DNA from: Sneathiella litorea
GTDB lineage: Bacteria; Pseudomonadota; Alphaproteobacteria; Sneathiellales; Sneathiellaceae
Length of the DNA: 64,000 bases
Direction: 5' to 3'
NCBI RefSeq assembly: GCF_009882915.1
Contig: NZ_WTUW01000002.1
Coordinates: 1,200,005 to 1,264,004 of the forward strand
Position numbers and translations under genes: made by a program. The notes under the pieces are model-generated. The model ran no database searches and was not told the origin of the DNA. It was given only the letters and a program-made list of their open reading frames with translations. Positions 41,642-50,773 of this stretch are shown piece by piece; within the stretch, counting starts at the first letter, position 1; every line of letters begins with the position of its first letter.

Positions 41642-42280
41642 ATGACGGCAGCATTAAAAGTAAAAATCGATGGTTGGGAAAATGGCGGGACTATCCCGGG
41701 TAAATTCGCCTTCGGTGTGCCTGCCGCAGAAGGACATGTCGCACTTAGCGATAACAAAAGCCCGGCGATCACCTGGTCCGATGTTCCTGAAGGGACCAAG
41801 TCCTTCGCAATCATCTGTCATGATCCGGATGTCCCCTCCTCCGGTGAAGACGTCAATCAGGAAGGAAAGACAGTTCCGGCAGATCTCCCACGTGTTGATT
41901 TTTATCACTGGGTTCAGGTTGATATACCTATGGAGTATACTAACCTCGCAGAAGGAGAAATCAGCGACGGGATAACAGCCAAAGGCAAAGCACCCGGCAA
42001 GCGCTCCTATGGCGTCACCGGTATCAATAACTATACTGACTGGTTCGCAGACGATCCAGATATGGCGGGGAACTATGGCGGATATGACGGCCCGTGCCCG
42101 CCCTGGAATGACAGTATCATTCATCACTATCATTTCACGGTTTATGCGCTGGATGTGGAAAGTCTCGGCCTGTCGGGTATTTTTGGCGGTCCAGAGGCGC
42201 TCTCAGCAATGGAAGGTCATATTCTTGCAAGCGGATCTTACGTCGGCACCTATAGCCTTAACCCGGATGTTCCGGCCTAA
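41642..42280 (+). CDS. YbhB/YbcL-type PEBP (Raf-kinase-inhibitor-like) protein
   Basis: 212 residues. The family ligand site is plain: FGVPAAEGHVALSDNKSPAITWSDVPEGTKSFAIICHDPDVPSS, then VDFYHWVQVDIP, GVTGINNYTDWF, GGYDGPCPPWNDSIIHHYHFTVYALDVESLGL. The DPDVP, HHYHFTVYALD and GPCPP blocks form the PEBP pocket. Bacterial YbhB-like proteins are of unclear function. Length 212 is a little longer than E. coli YbhB (158) because of insertions around 80-130. The gene follows the carboxyltransferase by 72 bases; ATG 41642 has a GAGGAACGACATATC leader with GAGGAA at 11 bases. Confidence 0.85.
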   Translation: MTAALKVKIDGWENGGTIPGKFAFGVPAAEGHVALSDNKSPAITWSDVPEGTKSFAIICHDPDVPSSGEDVNQEGKTVPADLPRVDFYHWVQVDIPMEYTNLAEGEISDGITAKGKAPGKRSYGVTGINNYTDWFADDPDMAGNYGGYDGPCPPWNDSIIHHYHFTVYALDVESLGLSGIFGGPEALSAMEGHILASGSYVGTYSLNPDVPA

Positions 42281-42455
42281 CGCAATATTGCTGTTTACGG
42301 CACCTAAACCGGTGCATTCACTTATATTTTTCGCGGTATATCCTTTTAAAATAAAATAGGAAAAGGATTTTCATTGCCTTGAAAGTAGGGTCCTAAAACG
42401 GCTTGTTTCGCTTTCCCATGCCAACGCAAGAACTTTTAAACGCGAACAAACTTAG

Positions 42456-42656
42456 CAAGATGTCTTCGGCGCTTATCTCGGCCCAGCTGCCACCCTGCAA
42501 CTCATAGAAGGGAAGAAACAGCGCGGTGATGGCGATATCATTAAGGCTGTTATCTGTATTTGCGACCTAAGCGGCTCCAGCACGCTTGCCAACCCACTCT
42601 CACAATGGCCAGCCGATAGCAGGACCTGGCCAAGACGCTCAATGCAAGCCTGTTGA
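42456..42656 (+). pseudogene. Remnant of a class III adenylate/guanylate cyclase gene
   Basis: A 66-residue open stretch in one frame, bounded by a stop at 42453-42455 and by TGA at 42654-42656. It reads QDVFGAYLGPAATLQLIEG, then KKQRGDGDIIKAVICICDLSGSSTLAN. This matches the approach to the catalytic domain of alphaproteobacterial adenylate cyclases (YxGxxAAxxVLxG, RGDGExIxAVIxFCDLRGxTxLAD), in which the D of CDL is the first metal ligand. After LAN the match is lost within a few codons, the rest of the domain is missing, and no start codon or ribosome site is present. It is a decayed fragment within the 466-base gap 42281-42746, which otherwise holds no gene. Confidence 0.7.
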
Positions 42657-42746
42657 TATCATCCGCGATTGCTGATCACCTCCCGAATAACTGGCAGCGG
42701 TTCCCACAACAAACCGTTCCGGGGCTTAAATATCCGATTGACGTAT

Positions 42747-43379
42747 TTATGCCCGCTCGGTCAACGCAAGACGTATCGCTAGCCCGATAAATATTGTTCC
42801 CGATATCCGCGAGACCCATTTGGCTGTTCCCGGCCGTTGCAGCAGAAGCCGCCCCGCGCCGCCGGAAAAGAGGCCAACACCGCCATTACAGAGCAAACCC
42901 GTTAAATTGAACAGGAGACCCAAAATCAGAATTTGCAGAGCGATAGAACCTGCGTCGATGGACACAAACTGCGGCAAGAAGGCGATAAAAAAGAGCGCGA
43001 CTTTGGGATTAATTATATTAGTAAGCATGCCGCGACGAAAAACAATGATCATATCAGCCGTCTTCACATGTGGCCGGCTGAGATCTCCACCGCGCGCCGA
43101 AAAGCTGCGGATTCCAATCCACAAGAGATAAGCCGCGCCCGCAAAACGCAGGACATCGAACGCAAGCTCGGATGTCTTGAAAATTGCCGTGACACCAATG
43201 ATCGCCAGCAGTACATGAACCAAGGAGCCAGCGGAAATACCCAGCGCTGCCACCACACCGGCGCGAGGTCCTTGCTTGAGGCCGCTCGCAGTCGTGAAGA
43301 GCATGTCTGGTCCAGGCGTCAGATTAAGCGCCAGCCCGGAAAGAATAAATAAACCCAGCGCTCCCGGCTCAATCAACAT
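42747..43379 (-). CDS. LysE/RhtB-family amino-acid exporter
   Basis: About 210 residues from the ATG at 43379; the frame to 43451 overlaps the upstream DUF1737 gene and is not used. Six membrane helices with the LysE signature: GLALNLTPGPDMLFTTASGLKQGPRAGVVAALGISAGSLVHVLLAIIGV, then LRFAGAAYLLWIGIRSF and RRGMLTNIINPKVALFFIAFLPQFV. The family exports lysine, homoserine, threonine or other small molecules. The DUF1737 stop lies one base before this ATG, so the two are coupled; the ribosome site GCGAGGC is inside the upstream gene. Confidence 0.88.
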   Translation of the reverse strand: MLIEPGALGLFILSGLALNLTPGPDMLFTTASGLKQGPRAGVVAALGISAGSLVHVLLAIIGVTAIFKTSELAFDVLRFAGAAYLLWIGIRSFSARGGDLSRPHVKTADMIIVFRRGMLTNIINPKVALFFIAFLPQFVSIDAGSIALQILILGLLFNLTGLLCNGGVGLFSGGAGRLLLQRPGTAKWVSRISGTIFIGLAIRLALTERA

Positions 43380-43380
43380 T

Positions 43381-43572
43381 TCAGGTGCCTCGCAAGACGT
43401 CCGGCCTAACCACGGCCTGCGCGACAAGCATCTGGTTCTTATTGGGATCAAACGTCGCAGAGGGAGAGCCGTACAGTATATATCCTTCCGCGAGGGCCTT
43501 GCTCACCCGAACACAGAAGTCATGCGTATCTTCGCCCGTCAACAATCGGTAGTCAGGTTTTTCTTCAGCCAT
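43381..43572 (-). CDS. DUF1737 small protein
   Basis: 63 residues: MAEEKPDYRLLTGEDTHDF, then CVRVSKALAEGYILYGSPSATFDPNKN, and QMLVAQAVVR. DUF1737 is a small family of unknown function; the central pattern (YxLLxGxDxxxFCxxVxxxLxxGYxLxGxPxxTxDP) is clear. The ATG at 43572 follows GAGGCGACGA, a better site than the frame opening at 43584. The stop lies one base from the LysE ATG, so the two are made together. Confidence 0.85.
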   Translation of the reverse strand: MAEEKPDYRLLTGEDTHDFCVRVSKALAEGYILYGSPSATFDPNKNQMLVAQAVVRPDVLRGT

Positions 43573-43594
43573 TCGTCGCCTCACACCTCAATAA

Positions 43595-44137
43595 CTAAAT
43601 GGTCTTTCTTCGTTCCCTTATCAGGAGAAGAACGCCAAGGCCAAAACATACAACACCAGCAATCAGATAGGGAATTCTCAGGGGCTCTACATTTCGTCGC
43701 AGGGAAATCGCCCCGCTAATAACCTTGGCCTTATCCGGTATAATCCGCCAATCCAACACATAATCGCCGGGCGCGGGAACCGCAAATGTTTTAAGAACCT
43801 GTTCCAAATTTTTTGTCGCATATTCCGGGGTGTTGTCTTCACGTTTATCCCGTTGCTGCCCCTCTGCTGTGAACGCAGTAAGGCCGCCCGGTCCGGTCAA
43901 CATTATGGAATAATCGAATGCGGTCGCACTGCCAGCCAAAAGCTCGATTTCATACGTTACACTCAACAGCGCCCGCATCGAATTCAAGGAGGGCTCAAGA
44001 CTAATGAGATCCGTACTTCCCGCCTCACCTGTCAGTTCAAACCGGGCGAACTCCTCCCCGCTGGTGGAGTAGTCATACCCAACCCAGCCGGTCAGACCCA
44101 ACCCGAGGAGGATAAGTAAAATGAGAAATTTACGCAC
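43595..44137 (-). CDS. Membrane protein, unknown, 180 residues
   Basis: 180 residues with one N-terminal and one C-terminal membrane helix (FLILLILLGLGLTGWVGYDY and IPYLIAGVVCFGLGVLLLIR) around a periplasmic part of about 120 residues (FELTGEAGSTDLISLEPSLNSMRALLSVTYEIELLAGSATAFDYSIMLTGPGGLTAF). No motif is recognised. It starts with GTG at 44137 without a clear ribosome site, so the start is uncertain. It is 22 bases upstream of the DUF1737 gene on the same strand; the three (180-residue protein, DUF1737, LysE) may form one unit. Confidence 0.66.
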   Translation of the reverse strand: MRKFLILLILLGLGLTGWVGYDYSTSGEEFARFELTGEAGSTDLISLEPSLNSMRALLSVTYEIELLAGSATAFDYSIMLTGPGGLTAFTAEGQQRDKREDNTPEYATKNLEQVLKTFAVPAPGDYVLDWRIIPDKAKVISGAISLRRNVEPLRIPYLIAGVVCFGLGVLLLIRERRKTI

Positions 44138-44243
44138 GAGGGTTTAGCGTCTTTCATGAAAGGAATGATTTTCCTCAATCTACTTAAACCATCGGGGGGA
44201 GAGCAAGAAAATAACACGCCCCCCTAAACCCTCGATGACACCC

Positions 44244-45488
44244 CTAGCGCCGTTTCGTAAATCCTTGCACATACGCACTTACAGCGCGTTTCTCCGGGAC
44301 CTTGGCTGGCATTCGTATTCTCATATTGTTGAACGGCATTTCCAGATACCGGTAACTTAAATGCGCCAGGAAAACTGTAAGAAACATGCCTAATAGCAAC
44401 AACGCGGTACCTAACATTGGGTCCACCAGCAAAAATGGATTACCTGTTTCTGGATCTTCGACCATTTTGTACATGAATATTTTTTCCATTACGAGCGCAA
44501 TGGCATAATATACGGCCGCATGGATCATATATATTCCATAACTTACAGTGCCGAGAAATACCAGTTTTGGTGCGCTCAAAATCCTCTTTATTATCGAGTC
44601 GCCCGACCATAATAACGATAGAAAAATAAAGGAATATGTAAACGGCGTCAGTAAGCTCGAAACAAAATTTCCATAATACCAACATGTAAACATTAAGATA
44701 AAACTTAAATAAACATATATCGGCGCCACTTTTATTTTGAAATTACTGTAAACATAAAAAAGCAAAACACCCAAGTAGTAGGAATACATGCATCTGAATA
44801 TTGCAGTTTGGGTTTCCGGATAAACGCTATTTGTAATATACAGCGTTATCCCCGACGCAATAACCAGCACTATGCTCGTAATAATTCTCAACGACTTGGA
44901 CGCAAAAAGGAAGAACACCAGTGCAAAAGTGGCATAGCTATAAAACTCGATAGACACTGACCAGCTAGGATAGTTATAGCTAAGGCATTTGTCGAGAATA
45001 CCGTTAGTTAGAAGTATATTGTTGATAAATTCAGATGCATCAAAGCTGGTAAAACTATGGCTCAGACATACTTTTGCTTCTTCATTGAATGAAAAAAGCT
45101 CGGTCCAAACGCCAGAAAAATCAAACTTAGAAAACGCCGACTGACCTTCTGTATTCCCGACGAATAAGTCCTTGATAAACTTAATCAACGGAAATCCGAC
45201 CGCAAAAACTAAAAATGTTACGATATGGAGTGGGTAAACTCTCAGTAACCTGTTGAACTGAAATACGGCGGCAGAGGAAAAACTATGGATGCGGTCAGCA
45301 TAGTTGTAGGCAATTACGAATCCGCTCAATTGAAAAAACAGGTCAATTAGCATCCTGCTGTTTTCAAAGAACATGCCTCCCAACAAGAAAGACGTGTGTC
45401 CGACAACGTCACCATGAACGAAAACAACTACAAGCGCAAAAATGCCTCGTAAGGGCTCTAGGAATAGAAACTTCTCTTTAGACGCCAT
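44244..45488 (-). CDS. OafA/YrhL-type membrane acyltransferase
   Basis: 414 residues with ten or so membrane helices. The acyltransferase-3 motif is visible: FLEPLRGIFALVVVFVHGDVVGH at the start, with the catalytic H of VFVHGD, and further on SCWYYGNF-type FTCWYYGNF, LGTVSYGIYMIHAAVYY and AHLSYRYLEMPFNN (the R..E.P motif at the end). Family members acetylate or acylate sugars in O-antigen, peptidoglycan or capsule. The gene is distinctly AT-rich compared with its neighbours, with codons such as TTA, ATA and AAA common, and lies directly 3' of a tRNA-Thr gene, which suggests import. Confidence 0.86.
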   Translation of the reverse strand: MASKEKFLFLEPLRGIFALVVVFVHGDVVGHTSFLLGGMFFENSRMLIDLFFQLSGFVIAYNYADRIHSFSSAAVFQFNRLLRVYPLHIVTFLVFAVGFPLIKFIKDLFVGNTEGQSAFSKFDFSGVWTELFSFNEEAKVCLSHSFTSFDASEFINNILLTNGILDKCLSYNYPSWSVSIEFYSYATFALVFFLFASKSLRIITSIVLVIASGITLYITNSVYPETQTAIFRCMYSYYLGVLLFYVYSNFKIKVAPIYVYLSFILMFTCWYYGNFVSSLLTPFTYSFIFLSLLWSGDSIIKRILSAPKLVFLGTVSYGIYMIHAAVYYAIALVMEKIFMYKMVEDPETGNPFLLVDPMLGTALLLLGMFLTVFLAHLSYRYLEMPFNNMRIRMPAKVPEKRAVSAYVQGFTKRR

Positions 45489-45631
45489 AAAAATCTCTTA
45501 ACACGCGAACGCGGCTCTTCTTGCGGGCACCTCCACCCAGGTTGCAGTAAATGTTATCATAACAAATACATACGATAATCTTAAAAAAAATTTACGATGA
45601 GGGAAATTATAGCGACCGGATTCTGGGCGAA

Positions 45632-45706
45632 TGGTGCCGCCGGACAGATTTGAACTGTCGGCCTCTCCCTTACCAAGGGAGTGCTCTACCCCTGAGCTAC
45701 GGCGGC
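45632..45706 (-). tRNA. tRNA-Thr (anticodon GGT)
   Basis: 75 bases on the minus strand. Acceptor stem GCCGCCG/CGGCGGC followed by A and the encoded CCA (45634-45632 on plus as TGG). The anticodon arm CTCCC-TTGGTAA-GGGAG carries GGT, and the T arm reads GACAG-TTCAAAT-CTGTC. The DNA on its 3' side is the AT-rich acyltransferase gene. Confidence 0.97.
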
Positions 45707-45934
45707 AAAATGGGTCGACGCGCGGCGGAATATATAGGGATTTCAAACCATGTCAAAGAGTTTCATCCGCAGAGTCAAAAAAGCCTCCCAAAAAAGGGAA
45801 GAATGCCCAACTCCAAAATTAATCTCTATGGCGGACTACTGACACAAAACTGAAATCTGCCTTCGGTAACGTAATGCAGCTTGTACGCCGGACCGCCGGA
45901 TACAGACAGAAACTTAATCTTCCAGGAGCCAGAA

Positions 45935-47833
45935 ATGTCCGCACCAATTACCGATGATATATCCTTTGATGAATTCGATGAAATCCGTTCGCCCAAAAAG
46001 GAAGCAACGGATTTTGAGAAAATTTCTCAAACCGTCCTTTCCCGGCGCAGCTTACTCGGTAAAGGCGTTGCCTTTGGTGCCACAGCCTTCGTCATGGGTA
46101 CAACAGGCCTCTCCCCCATTATGGCGCGAGCTGAAAGCAGCAGCCGTCTTAAATTTGAGCAGGTCGCCGCGAACGATCTTGATACAATCACTGTGCCGAA
46201 GGAGTTTGACTGGCATATCGTCAGCACCTGGGGCGAGCCGCTCTGGTCAAACAGCATTCCCTTCGATCAGACGACACGCGGAACTGCCGCCAGTCAGGAG
46301 CTTTCCGTCGGGGATAATAACGACGGTATGGCCCTGTTTCAGGATGGCGATAAGAACATTCTCGTCTCAAATAACGAGTATGTTAACCAGTCCATTATTT
46401 ACGGCAACCGTGAAAGCAGGAAGCCAGAGACGGCAGATGATGTAAATAAGGGCATGGCAGGGCATGGCATGACGGTCACCGAAATTGCCTTGCATGACGG
46501 TAAATGGGCCATTGTTGTCGACAGTCCGTACAACCGCCGGATCACCGCCAATACGCCAATTGAAATTTCCGGACCCGCCCGCGGTCATGCGATGATGAAG
46601 ACAGCCGCTGACCCTGAAGGTGTACTCGCTCTTGGTACCTGGAACAACTGCGGCAACGGCCGGACACCTTGGGGGACTTATCTTACCTGTGAGGAAAACT
46701 TCAATGGGTACTTCTCCTCCAGCGATGAAAATTACCAGCCGTCCGCCGACTTAAAGCGGTATGGCGTCGGCAATAAAGACTGGGGGTATGCCTGGGCCAC
46801 CGTCGATGATCGTTTTGATATCAGCAAAAATCCGACGGAACCAAACCGCTTTGGCTATGTTGTCGAATTTGATCCGTCCAACCCGAAATCGGCTCTCAAA
46901 AAGCGCACGGCCCTTGGCCGCTTCAAGCATGAAAATGCGGAACTGGTTGTTGCAGATAATGGCCAGGTTGTCGTTTACCTCGGCGATGATGAACGTGGTG
47001 AGTTCCTCTATAAATTTATTTCTGCTGCAAAATTCATCGAAGGAGGCGACAACAGCAGCCTTCTTGATGACGGCACGCTTTATGTCGCGAAATTCGATGA
47101 CGACATGACCGGCAAATGGCTGCCCATGACGCCAGAGACGACTGGCATGACCCGGGCGGAAATCAGCATCCTGACACGGCAGGCTGCCTCAAAGGTCGGC
47201 GCCACAACCATGGACAGGCCGGAATGGGTCGCGGTTAATCCAAACAAAACCGAAGCCTTTGTCGCACTGACCAACAACAAGAATCGCGGCAAGAAGCCGA
47301 ATGCGGGCGGGGATGAAGCTCCTGTTGGCGGCCCGAACCCACGCGCAGAAAACCAATATGGGCAGATCGTTCGCTGGACACCAGCGAACGCAGATCATAC
47401 GGCCGACAGCTTCGAGTGGGATCTCTTTGTTGTCGCGGGAAATCCAGCCGTGCATGGCGATGCCTATGCCGGATCAAAGAATATAACTGCAGAAAATATG
47501 TTCAACTCCCCGGATGGGTTGGCTTTCGATGCAAGCGGACTTCTCTGGATTCAGACAGATGGCAACTATTCCAACAAGAAGGATTTTGCCGGCATGGGAA
47601 ATAACCAGATGCTTCTCGCTGATCCAGAAACCGGAGACATCAAGCGCTTCATGGTAGGGCCGAAAGAATGCGAAGTAACAGGCTTTGCCTGGAGCGCTGA
47701 CCGGAAGACCGTCTTCGTCGCCATCCAGCATCCCGGCGAAAAAGGGAATAGCCACTATCCCGAAGGCGGCACAACGGTACCGCGGTCAACTGTGATTGGC
47801 ATTTCCCGAAAAGATGGCGACGCCATCAGCTAA
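45935..47833 (+). CDS. phoX: PhoX-family alkaline phosphatase, Tat-exported
   Basis: About 632 residues. The ATG at 45935 has AGGAGCCAGAA; a frame from 45881 adds 18 residues without support. A twin-arginine signal is present: LSRRSLLGKGVAFGATAFVMGTTGLSPIMARA (RR at residues 37-38). PhoX motifs of the DUF839 fold follow: FDWHIVSTWGEPLWSN, GDNNDGMALFQDGDKNILVSNNEYVN, GHGMTVTEI, YLTCEENFNGYF, RFKHENAELVVADNGQVVVYLGDDERGEFLYKFIS, RPEWVAVNPNKTEAFVALTNN and NSPDGLAFDASGLLWIQTDG. The enzyme is a calcium-dependent periplasmic phosphatase common in marine bacteria, releasing phosphate from organic esters. A terminator lies just after. Confidence 0.9.
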   Translation: MSAPITDDISFDEFDEIRSPKKEATDFEKISQTVLSRRSLLGKGVAFGATAFVMGTTGLSPIMARAESSSRLKFEQVAANDLDTITVPKEFDWHIVSTWGEPLWSNSIPFDQTTRGTAASQELSVGDNNDGMALFQDGDKNILVSNNEYVNQSIIYGNRESRKPETADDVNKGMAGHGMTVTEIALHDGKWAIVVDSPYNRRITANTPIEISGPARGHAMMKTAADPEGVLALGTWNNCGNGRTPWGTYLTCEENFNGYFSSSDENYQPSADLKRYGVGNKDWGYAWATVDDRFDISKNPTEPNRFGYVVEFDPSNPKSALKKRTALGRFKHENAELVVADNGQVVVYLGDDERGEFLYKFISAAKFIEGGDNSSLLDDGTLYVAKFDDDMTGKWLPMTPETTGMTRAEISILTRQAASKVGATTMDRPEWVAVNPNKTEAFVALTNNKNRGKKPNAGGDEAPVGGPNPRAENQYGQIVRWTPANADHTADSFEWDLFVVAGNPAVHGDAYAGSKNITAENMFNSPDGLAFDASGLLWIQTDGNYSNKKDFAGMGNNQMLLADPETGDIKRFMVGPKECEVTGFAWSADRKTVFVAIQHPGEKGNSHYPEGGTTVPRSTVIGISRKDGDAIS

Positions 47834-47864
47834 ACTAAATAATAACAAAATCAAAATACAACTG

Positions 47865-47888
47865 GGGAGCCTATTGGCTCCCTTTTTT
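47865..47888 (+). terminator. Terminator after phoX
   Basis: GGGAGCC (47865-47871), loop TATT, GGCTCCC (47876-47882), followed by TTTTTT (47883-47888). A seven-base GC stem and a clean T run 31 bases after the stop. Confidence 0.93.
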
Positions 47889-47962
47889 GATGATTTGCGT
47901 TAAAGGGAAATACGGTTTATTGACTTAAGATTGATAGAATCTGGTGCAAATGACATAGCGAA

Positions 47963-48136
47963 ATGACCGATAAAAAAGCGGATAACAAAAGCCTCAAGGA
48001 ACAACAGCAAGCAGAGAAAAACGAGCGGCTTGCCTCAGCTTTGAGGAACAATTTACGCAAACGCAAAGATTTGCAGCGTAATCGCGGCGCGACCGCACCA
48101 GACGCGATCAAGAACCGTGACCGGCTAACCGATTAA
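47963..48136 (+). CDS. Small basic protein, 57 residues
   Basis: ATG 47963 to TAA 48136, 57 residues, too short for standard gene calls but protein-like. Sequence pattern: charged helix MTDKKADNKSLKEQQQAEKN, then ERLASALRNNLRKRKDLQRNRG and APDAIKNRDRLTD. The segment RLASALRNNLRKRKDLQR, followed by a helix end, is the pattern of a small conserved protein frequent in alphaproteobacteria near dcd or murA, of unknown function. Upstream purines are weak (AGCGAA). It lies between the phoX terminator and dcd, both on the same strand. Confidence 0.7.
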   Translation: MTDKKADNKSLKEQQQAEKNERLASALRNNLRKRKDLQRNRGATAPDAIKNRDRLTD

Positions 48137-48220
48137 CATTCGAGCATTTAATCTTGGCCCGCGGTGCCACAATCTATAGTATGCCGGTCGAGTTAGGCTG
48201 TTTTAGCGGAGAAAATTTGT

Positions 48221-48775
48221 ATGTCCATTCTGTCCGATAAATGGATCAGATCAAAGACCCTGGAAACAGGAATGATTGAACCTTTTGTGGAAAGCCAGAA
48301 ACGTGAAGGAACCATTTCCTATGGTCTTTCTTCATATGGCTATGACGCGCGGGTTTCTGATGAATTCAAGATATTCACCAATATCGATTCGGCAACCGTA
48401 GATCCAAAGGCCTTCTCCAGCTCAAGTTTTGTTGACAGGAAGACAGACGTTTGTGTTATTCCGCCAAATTCTTTTGTTCTTGCGCGAACTGTCGAATATT
48501 TTCGAATCCCACGTGATGTCCTGGTAATTTGTCTGGGCAAATCTACTTACGCCCGCTGTGGAATTATTGTTAATGTGACACCGCTGGAGCCTGAATGGGA
48601 GGGACATGTCACTCTCGAGTTTTCAAATACAACGCCTTTGCCTGCCAAAATTTATGCGAACGAAGGGGCCTGCCAGTTCCTTTTCCTTAAAGGCAACGAG
48701 CCTTGTGAAGTCTCCTATAAAGATCGCGCAGGAAAATACATGAGGCAAGAAGGCGTTACACTTCCAAAACTATAG
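48221..48775 (+). CDS. dcd: dCTP deaminase
   Basis: 184 residues. Family motifs: [93 protein letters not shown]. The KSTYARCG block carries the conserved S and R that bind the dCTP triphosphate, and EPEWEGH contains the catalytic glutamate. The enzyme converts dCTP to dUTP for dTTP synthesis. ATG 48221 follows TAGCGGAGAAAATTTGT, with GGAG 10 bases upstream. Housekeeping gene; about 190 bases separate it from murA. Confidence 0.93.
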   Translation: MSILSDKWIRSKTLETGMIEPFVESQKREGTISYGLSSYGYDARVSDEFKIFTNIDSATVDPKAFSSSSFVDRKTDVCVIPPNSFVLARTVEYFRIPRDVLVICLGKSTYARCGIIVNVTPLEPEWEGHVTLEFSNTTPLPAKIYANEGACQFLFLKGNEPCEVSYKDRAGKYMRQEGVTLPKL

Positions 48776-48967
48776 TCTCGCGCCTCAGATCTCCTATTGA
48801 AACGCTCGAATATCAACTTTTAGAAGAATAATCACCTGCCAAATTCTTTTCATTATTGTGAAAAATGAGATAATAGCCGCTCTTTCGACAAATTTTCATG
48901 GTCGAGTCATTGCGAATTGGAACTTGACCCGCCGTAAGCGGTTAGAAAGATAAAAGAGTAATTTAAT

Positions 48968-50260
48968 ATGGATAGCATACGCATCAGAGGCGGCAAACCG
49001 CTTCAGGGTAAGATTGAAATCAGCGGCGCTAAGAATGCGGCCTTGCCGCTGATGGTTGCAAGCCTGTTGACGGAGGATACCCTTACCCTTTCCAACCTGC
49101 CCCATGTGGCGGACATCTCGACCCTGACCACATTGCTCTGTCAGCACGGTGCAACTGCGGTAATGAACGGGGAAAGTACCAACGGTGGCGGAAGCGACGG
49201 ACGATCGTTGGCGATCACCGCGAAATCGATTACCAGCACGGAAGCGCCTTATGATATCGTGCGTAAAATGCGCGCTGGTGCCCTGGTCATGGGGCCGCTT
49301 TTAGCCCGTATTGGCAAAGCCCGGGTCTCGCTACCCGGCGGCTGCGCCATCGGCACGCGGCCAATGAACCTGCATGTCGATGGGCTTGAACAGATGGGCG
49401 CAAAAATTTCTATCGTCGGTGGTTACATGGAAGCAGAGGCACCAGACGGTTTGAAAGGAGCAGAAATACGCTTCGAGACTGTCTCCGTTGGTGCAACCGA
49501 GAATTTGCTGATGGCTGCTACCCTTGCAAAAGGGACAACGATCCTCGAAAACGCTGCGAAAGAGCCAGAAATTACCGATCTTGTCAGGCTCCTCTGTCAG
49601 ATGGGTGCAGAAATAGAAGGCGAAGGCACCGAGAAGCTGGTCATACATGGGGTCGATAAACTCCATGGCACGAATTACCGGGTGATGCCCGACAGAATCG
49701 AAACCGGTACCTATGCTATTGCGGCTGTCATTACAGGCGGAAAGATTGAACTTACCAATACGCAGGCTGACTTGATCCGATCCGTGCTGGACGCCCTGAC
49801 TGAAGCCGGTGCAGAAGTTGAGGAAACAGAGAACGGGTTTATCATTTCCCGTAAAGCTGAAACTGTTCGTGGCGTTGACATCATGACTCTGCCCTATCCC
49901 GGCTATCCCACGGATATGCAGGCGCAGTTCATGGCACTGATGACAATTGCCGATGGTGCCGCCATGATCACGGAGACCATTTTCGAGAATCGCTTCATGC
50001 ATGTACCGGAACTGGCGCGCCTCGGTGCCAATATAACGGTTCACGGACATTCCGCCCTTATCCGAGGGGCGGATCATCTCGTCGGAGCGCCGGTTATGGC
50101 AACCGATCTGCGCGCATCCGTCTCATTAGTGCTTGCGGGCTTGGCAGCAGAAGGAGAAACCGTTATCAATCGTGTATACCATCTTGACCGGGGCTATGAG
50201 CGGCTGGAGGAGAAACTGGCTGCTTGTGGTGCAGAAATTGAGCGTATTCATGCGAGTTGA
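48968..50260 (+). CDS. murA: UDP-N-acetylglucosamine 1-carboxyvinyltransferase MurA
   Basis: 430 residues of the EPSP-synthase fold. [24 protein letters not shown] at the start, [40 protein letters not shown] with the catalytic cysteine in GGCAIG (the fosfomycin target), [17 protein letters not shown], and [18 protein letters not shown]. Catalyses the first step of peptidoglycan synthesis. ATG 48968; ribosome site poor, leader AATTTAAT. It overlaps nothing, and its stop is followed by the DUF2948 gene in the conserved order murA - DUF2948 - hisG - hisD. Confidence 0.95.
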   Translation: MDSIRIRGGKPLQGKIEISGAKNAALPLMVASLLTEDTLTLSNLPHVADISTLTTLLCQHGATAVMNGESTNGGGSDGRSLAITAKSITSTEAPYDIVRKMRAGALVMGPLLARIGKARVSLPGGCAIGTRPMNLHVDGLEQMGAKISIVGGYMEAEAPDGLKGAEIRFETVSVGATENLLMAATLAKGTTILENAAKEPEITDLVRLLCQMGAEIEGEGTEKLVIHGVDKLHGTNYRVMPDRIETGTYAIAAVITGGKIELTNTQADLIRSVLDALTEAGAEVEETENGFIISRKAETVRGVDIMTLPYPGYPTDMQAQFMALMTIADGAAMITETIFENRFMHVPELARLGANITVHGHSALIRGADHLVGAPVMATDLRASVSLVLAGLAAEGETVINRVYHLDRGYERLEEKLAACGAEIERIHAS

Positions 50261-50286
50261 TTAAAAAGCAACAACAGGACGAAGAA

Positions 50287-50745
50287 ATGCCCAAGGCCCT
50301 GAAACTTATTGCTGCTGAAGCTGAGGATATGGAGATCCTCTCTGCAGCATTGGAAGGGATGATCACAAGCCCTGGAGAGATGAGCTATCTCAAATCAATG
50401 CGGGCTTTTACGGTTATGGGCTCCCGCTTTAAATGGGAAGATGCAACAGGCCCCTCGAAGAGTGATAAAAATTGGTTCCGTATTCGCACAGGAATATTTT
50501 TCGGCGATGTGATGAGCATCAAATCCGCCGGTATTACGCAGGCTAATCCAAAGGAAGTACTTGAACTTCTCAGTCTTTCGACACATGTCGGTGAAGATGC
50601 GCAAGCGGAAATAAGACTTAATTTTGCGGGCGGGGGTACTCTTTCTCTTGCGACAGAATGCATTAATGTAACCCTGACCGATACGGGCGAGCCTTGGACC
50701 ACCGAGCTAAAGCCCGGGCATGATGACGCCCCTTCGGCGGAATAG
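50287..50745 (+). CDS. DUF2948 protein
   Basis: About 152 residues from ATG 50287 ([26 protein letters not shown]), which has AGGACGAAGAA upstream; an in-frame start at 50257 would overlap murA. Pattern: [21 protein letters not shown], then [19 protein letters not shown] and [17 protein letters not shown] [23 protein letters not shown]2948 is an uncharacterised alphaproteobacterial family that usually sits between murA and hisG, as here. It is soluble, with no known function. Three coding genes follow tightly, so it belongs to a long transcript with hisG and hisD. Confidence 0.87.
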   Translation: MPKALKLIAAEAEDMEILSAALEGMITSPGEMSYLKSMRAFTVMGSRFKWEDATGPSKSDKNWFRIRTGIFFGDVMSIKSAGITQANPKEVLELLSLSTHVGEDAQAEIRLNFAGGGTLSLATECINVTLTDTGEPWTTELKPGHDDAPSAE

Positions 50746-50773
50746 GAAAACTGAAAGAGAATGGAGCGATCGC

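Noticed and set aside
45632..45706. Attachment-site duplication of tRNA-Thr
   Set aside because: I looked for a copy of the tRNA 3' end near 44.2 kb and elsewhere in the window and found none.
49331..50077. 248-codon open frame on the minus strand
   Set aside because: It lies entirely within murA, has no ribosome site, and its protein is rich in His/Cys/Ser without any motif. It is a shadow of the real gene.
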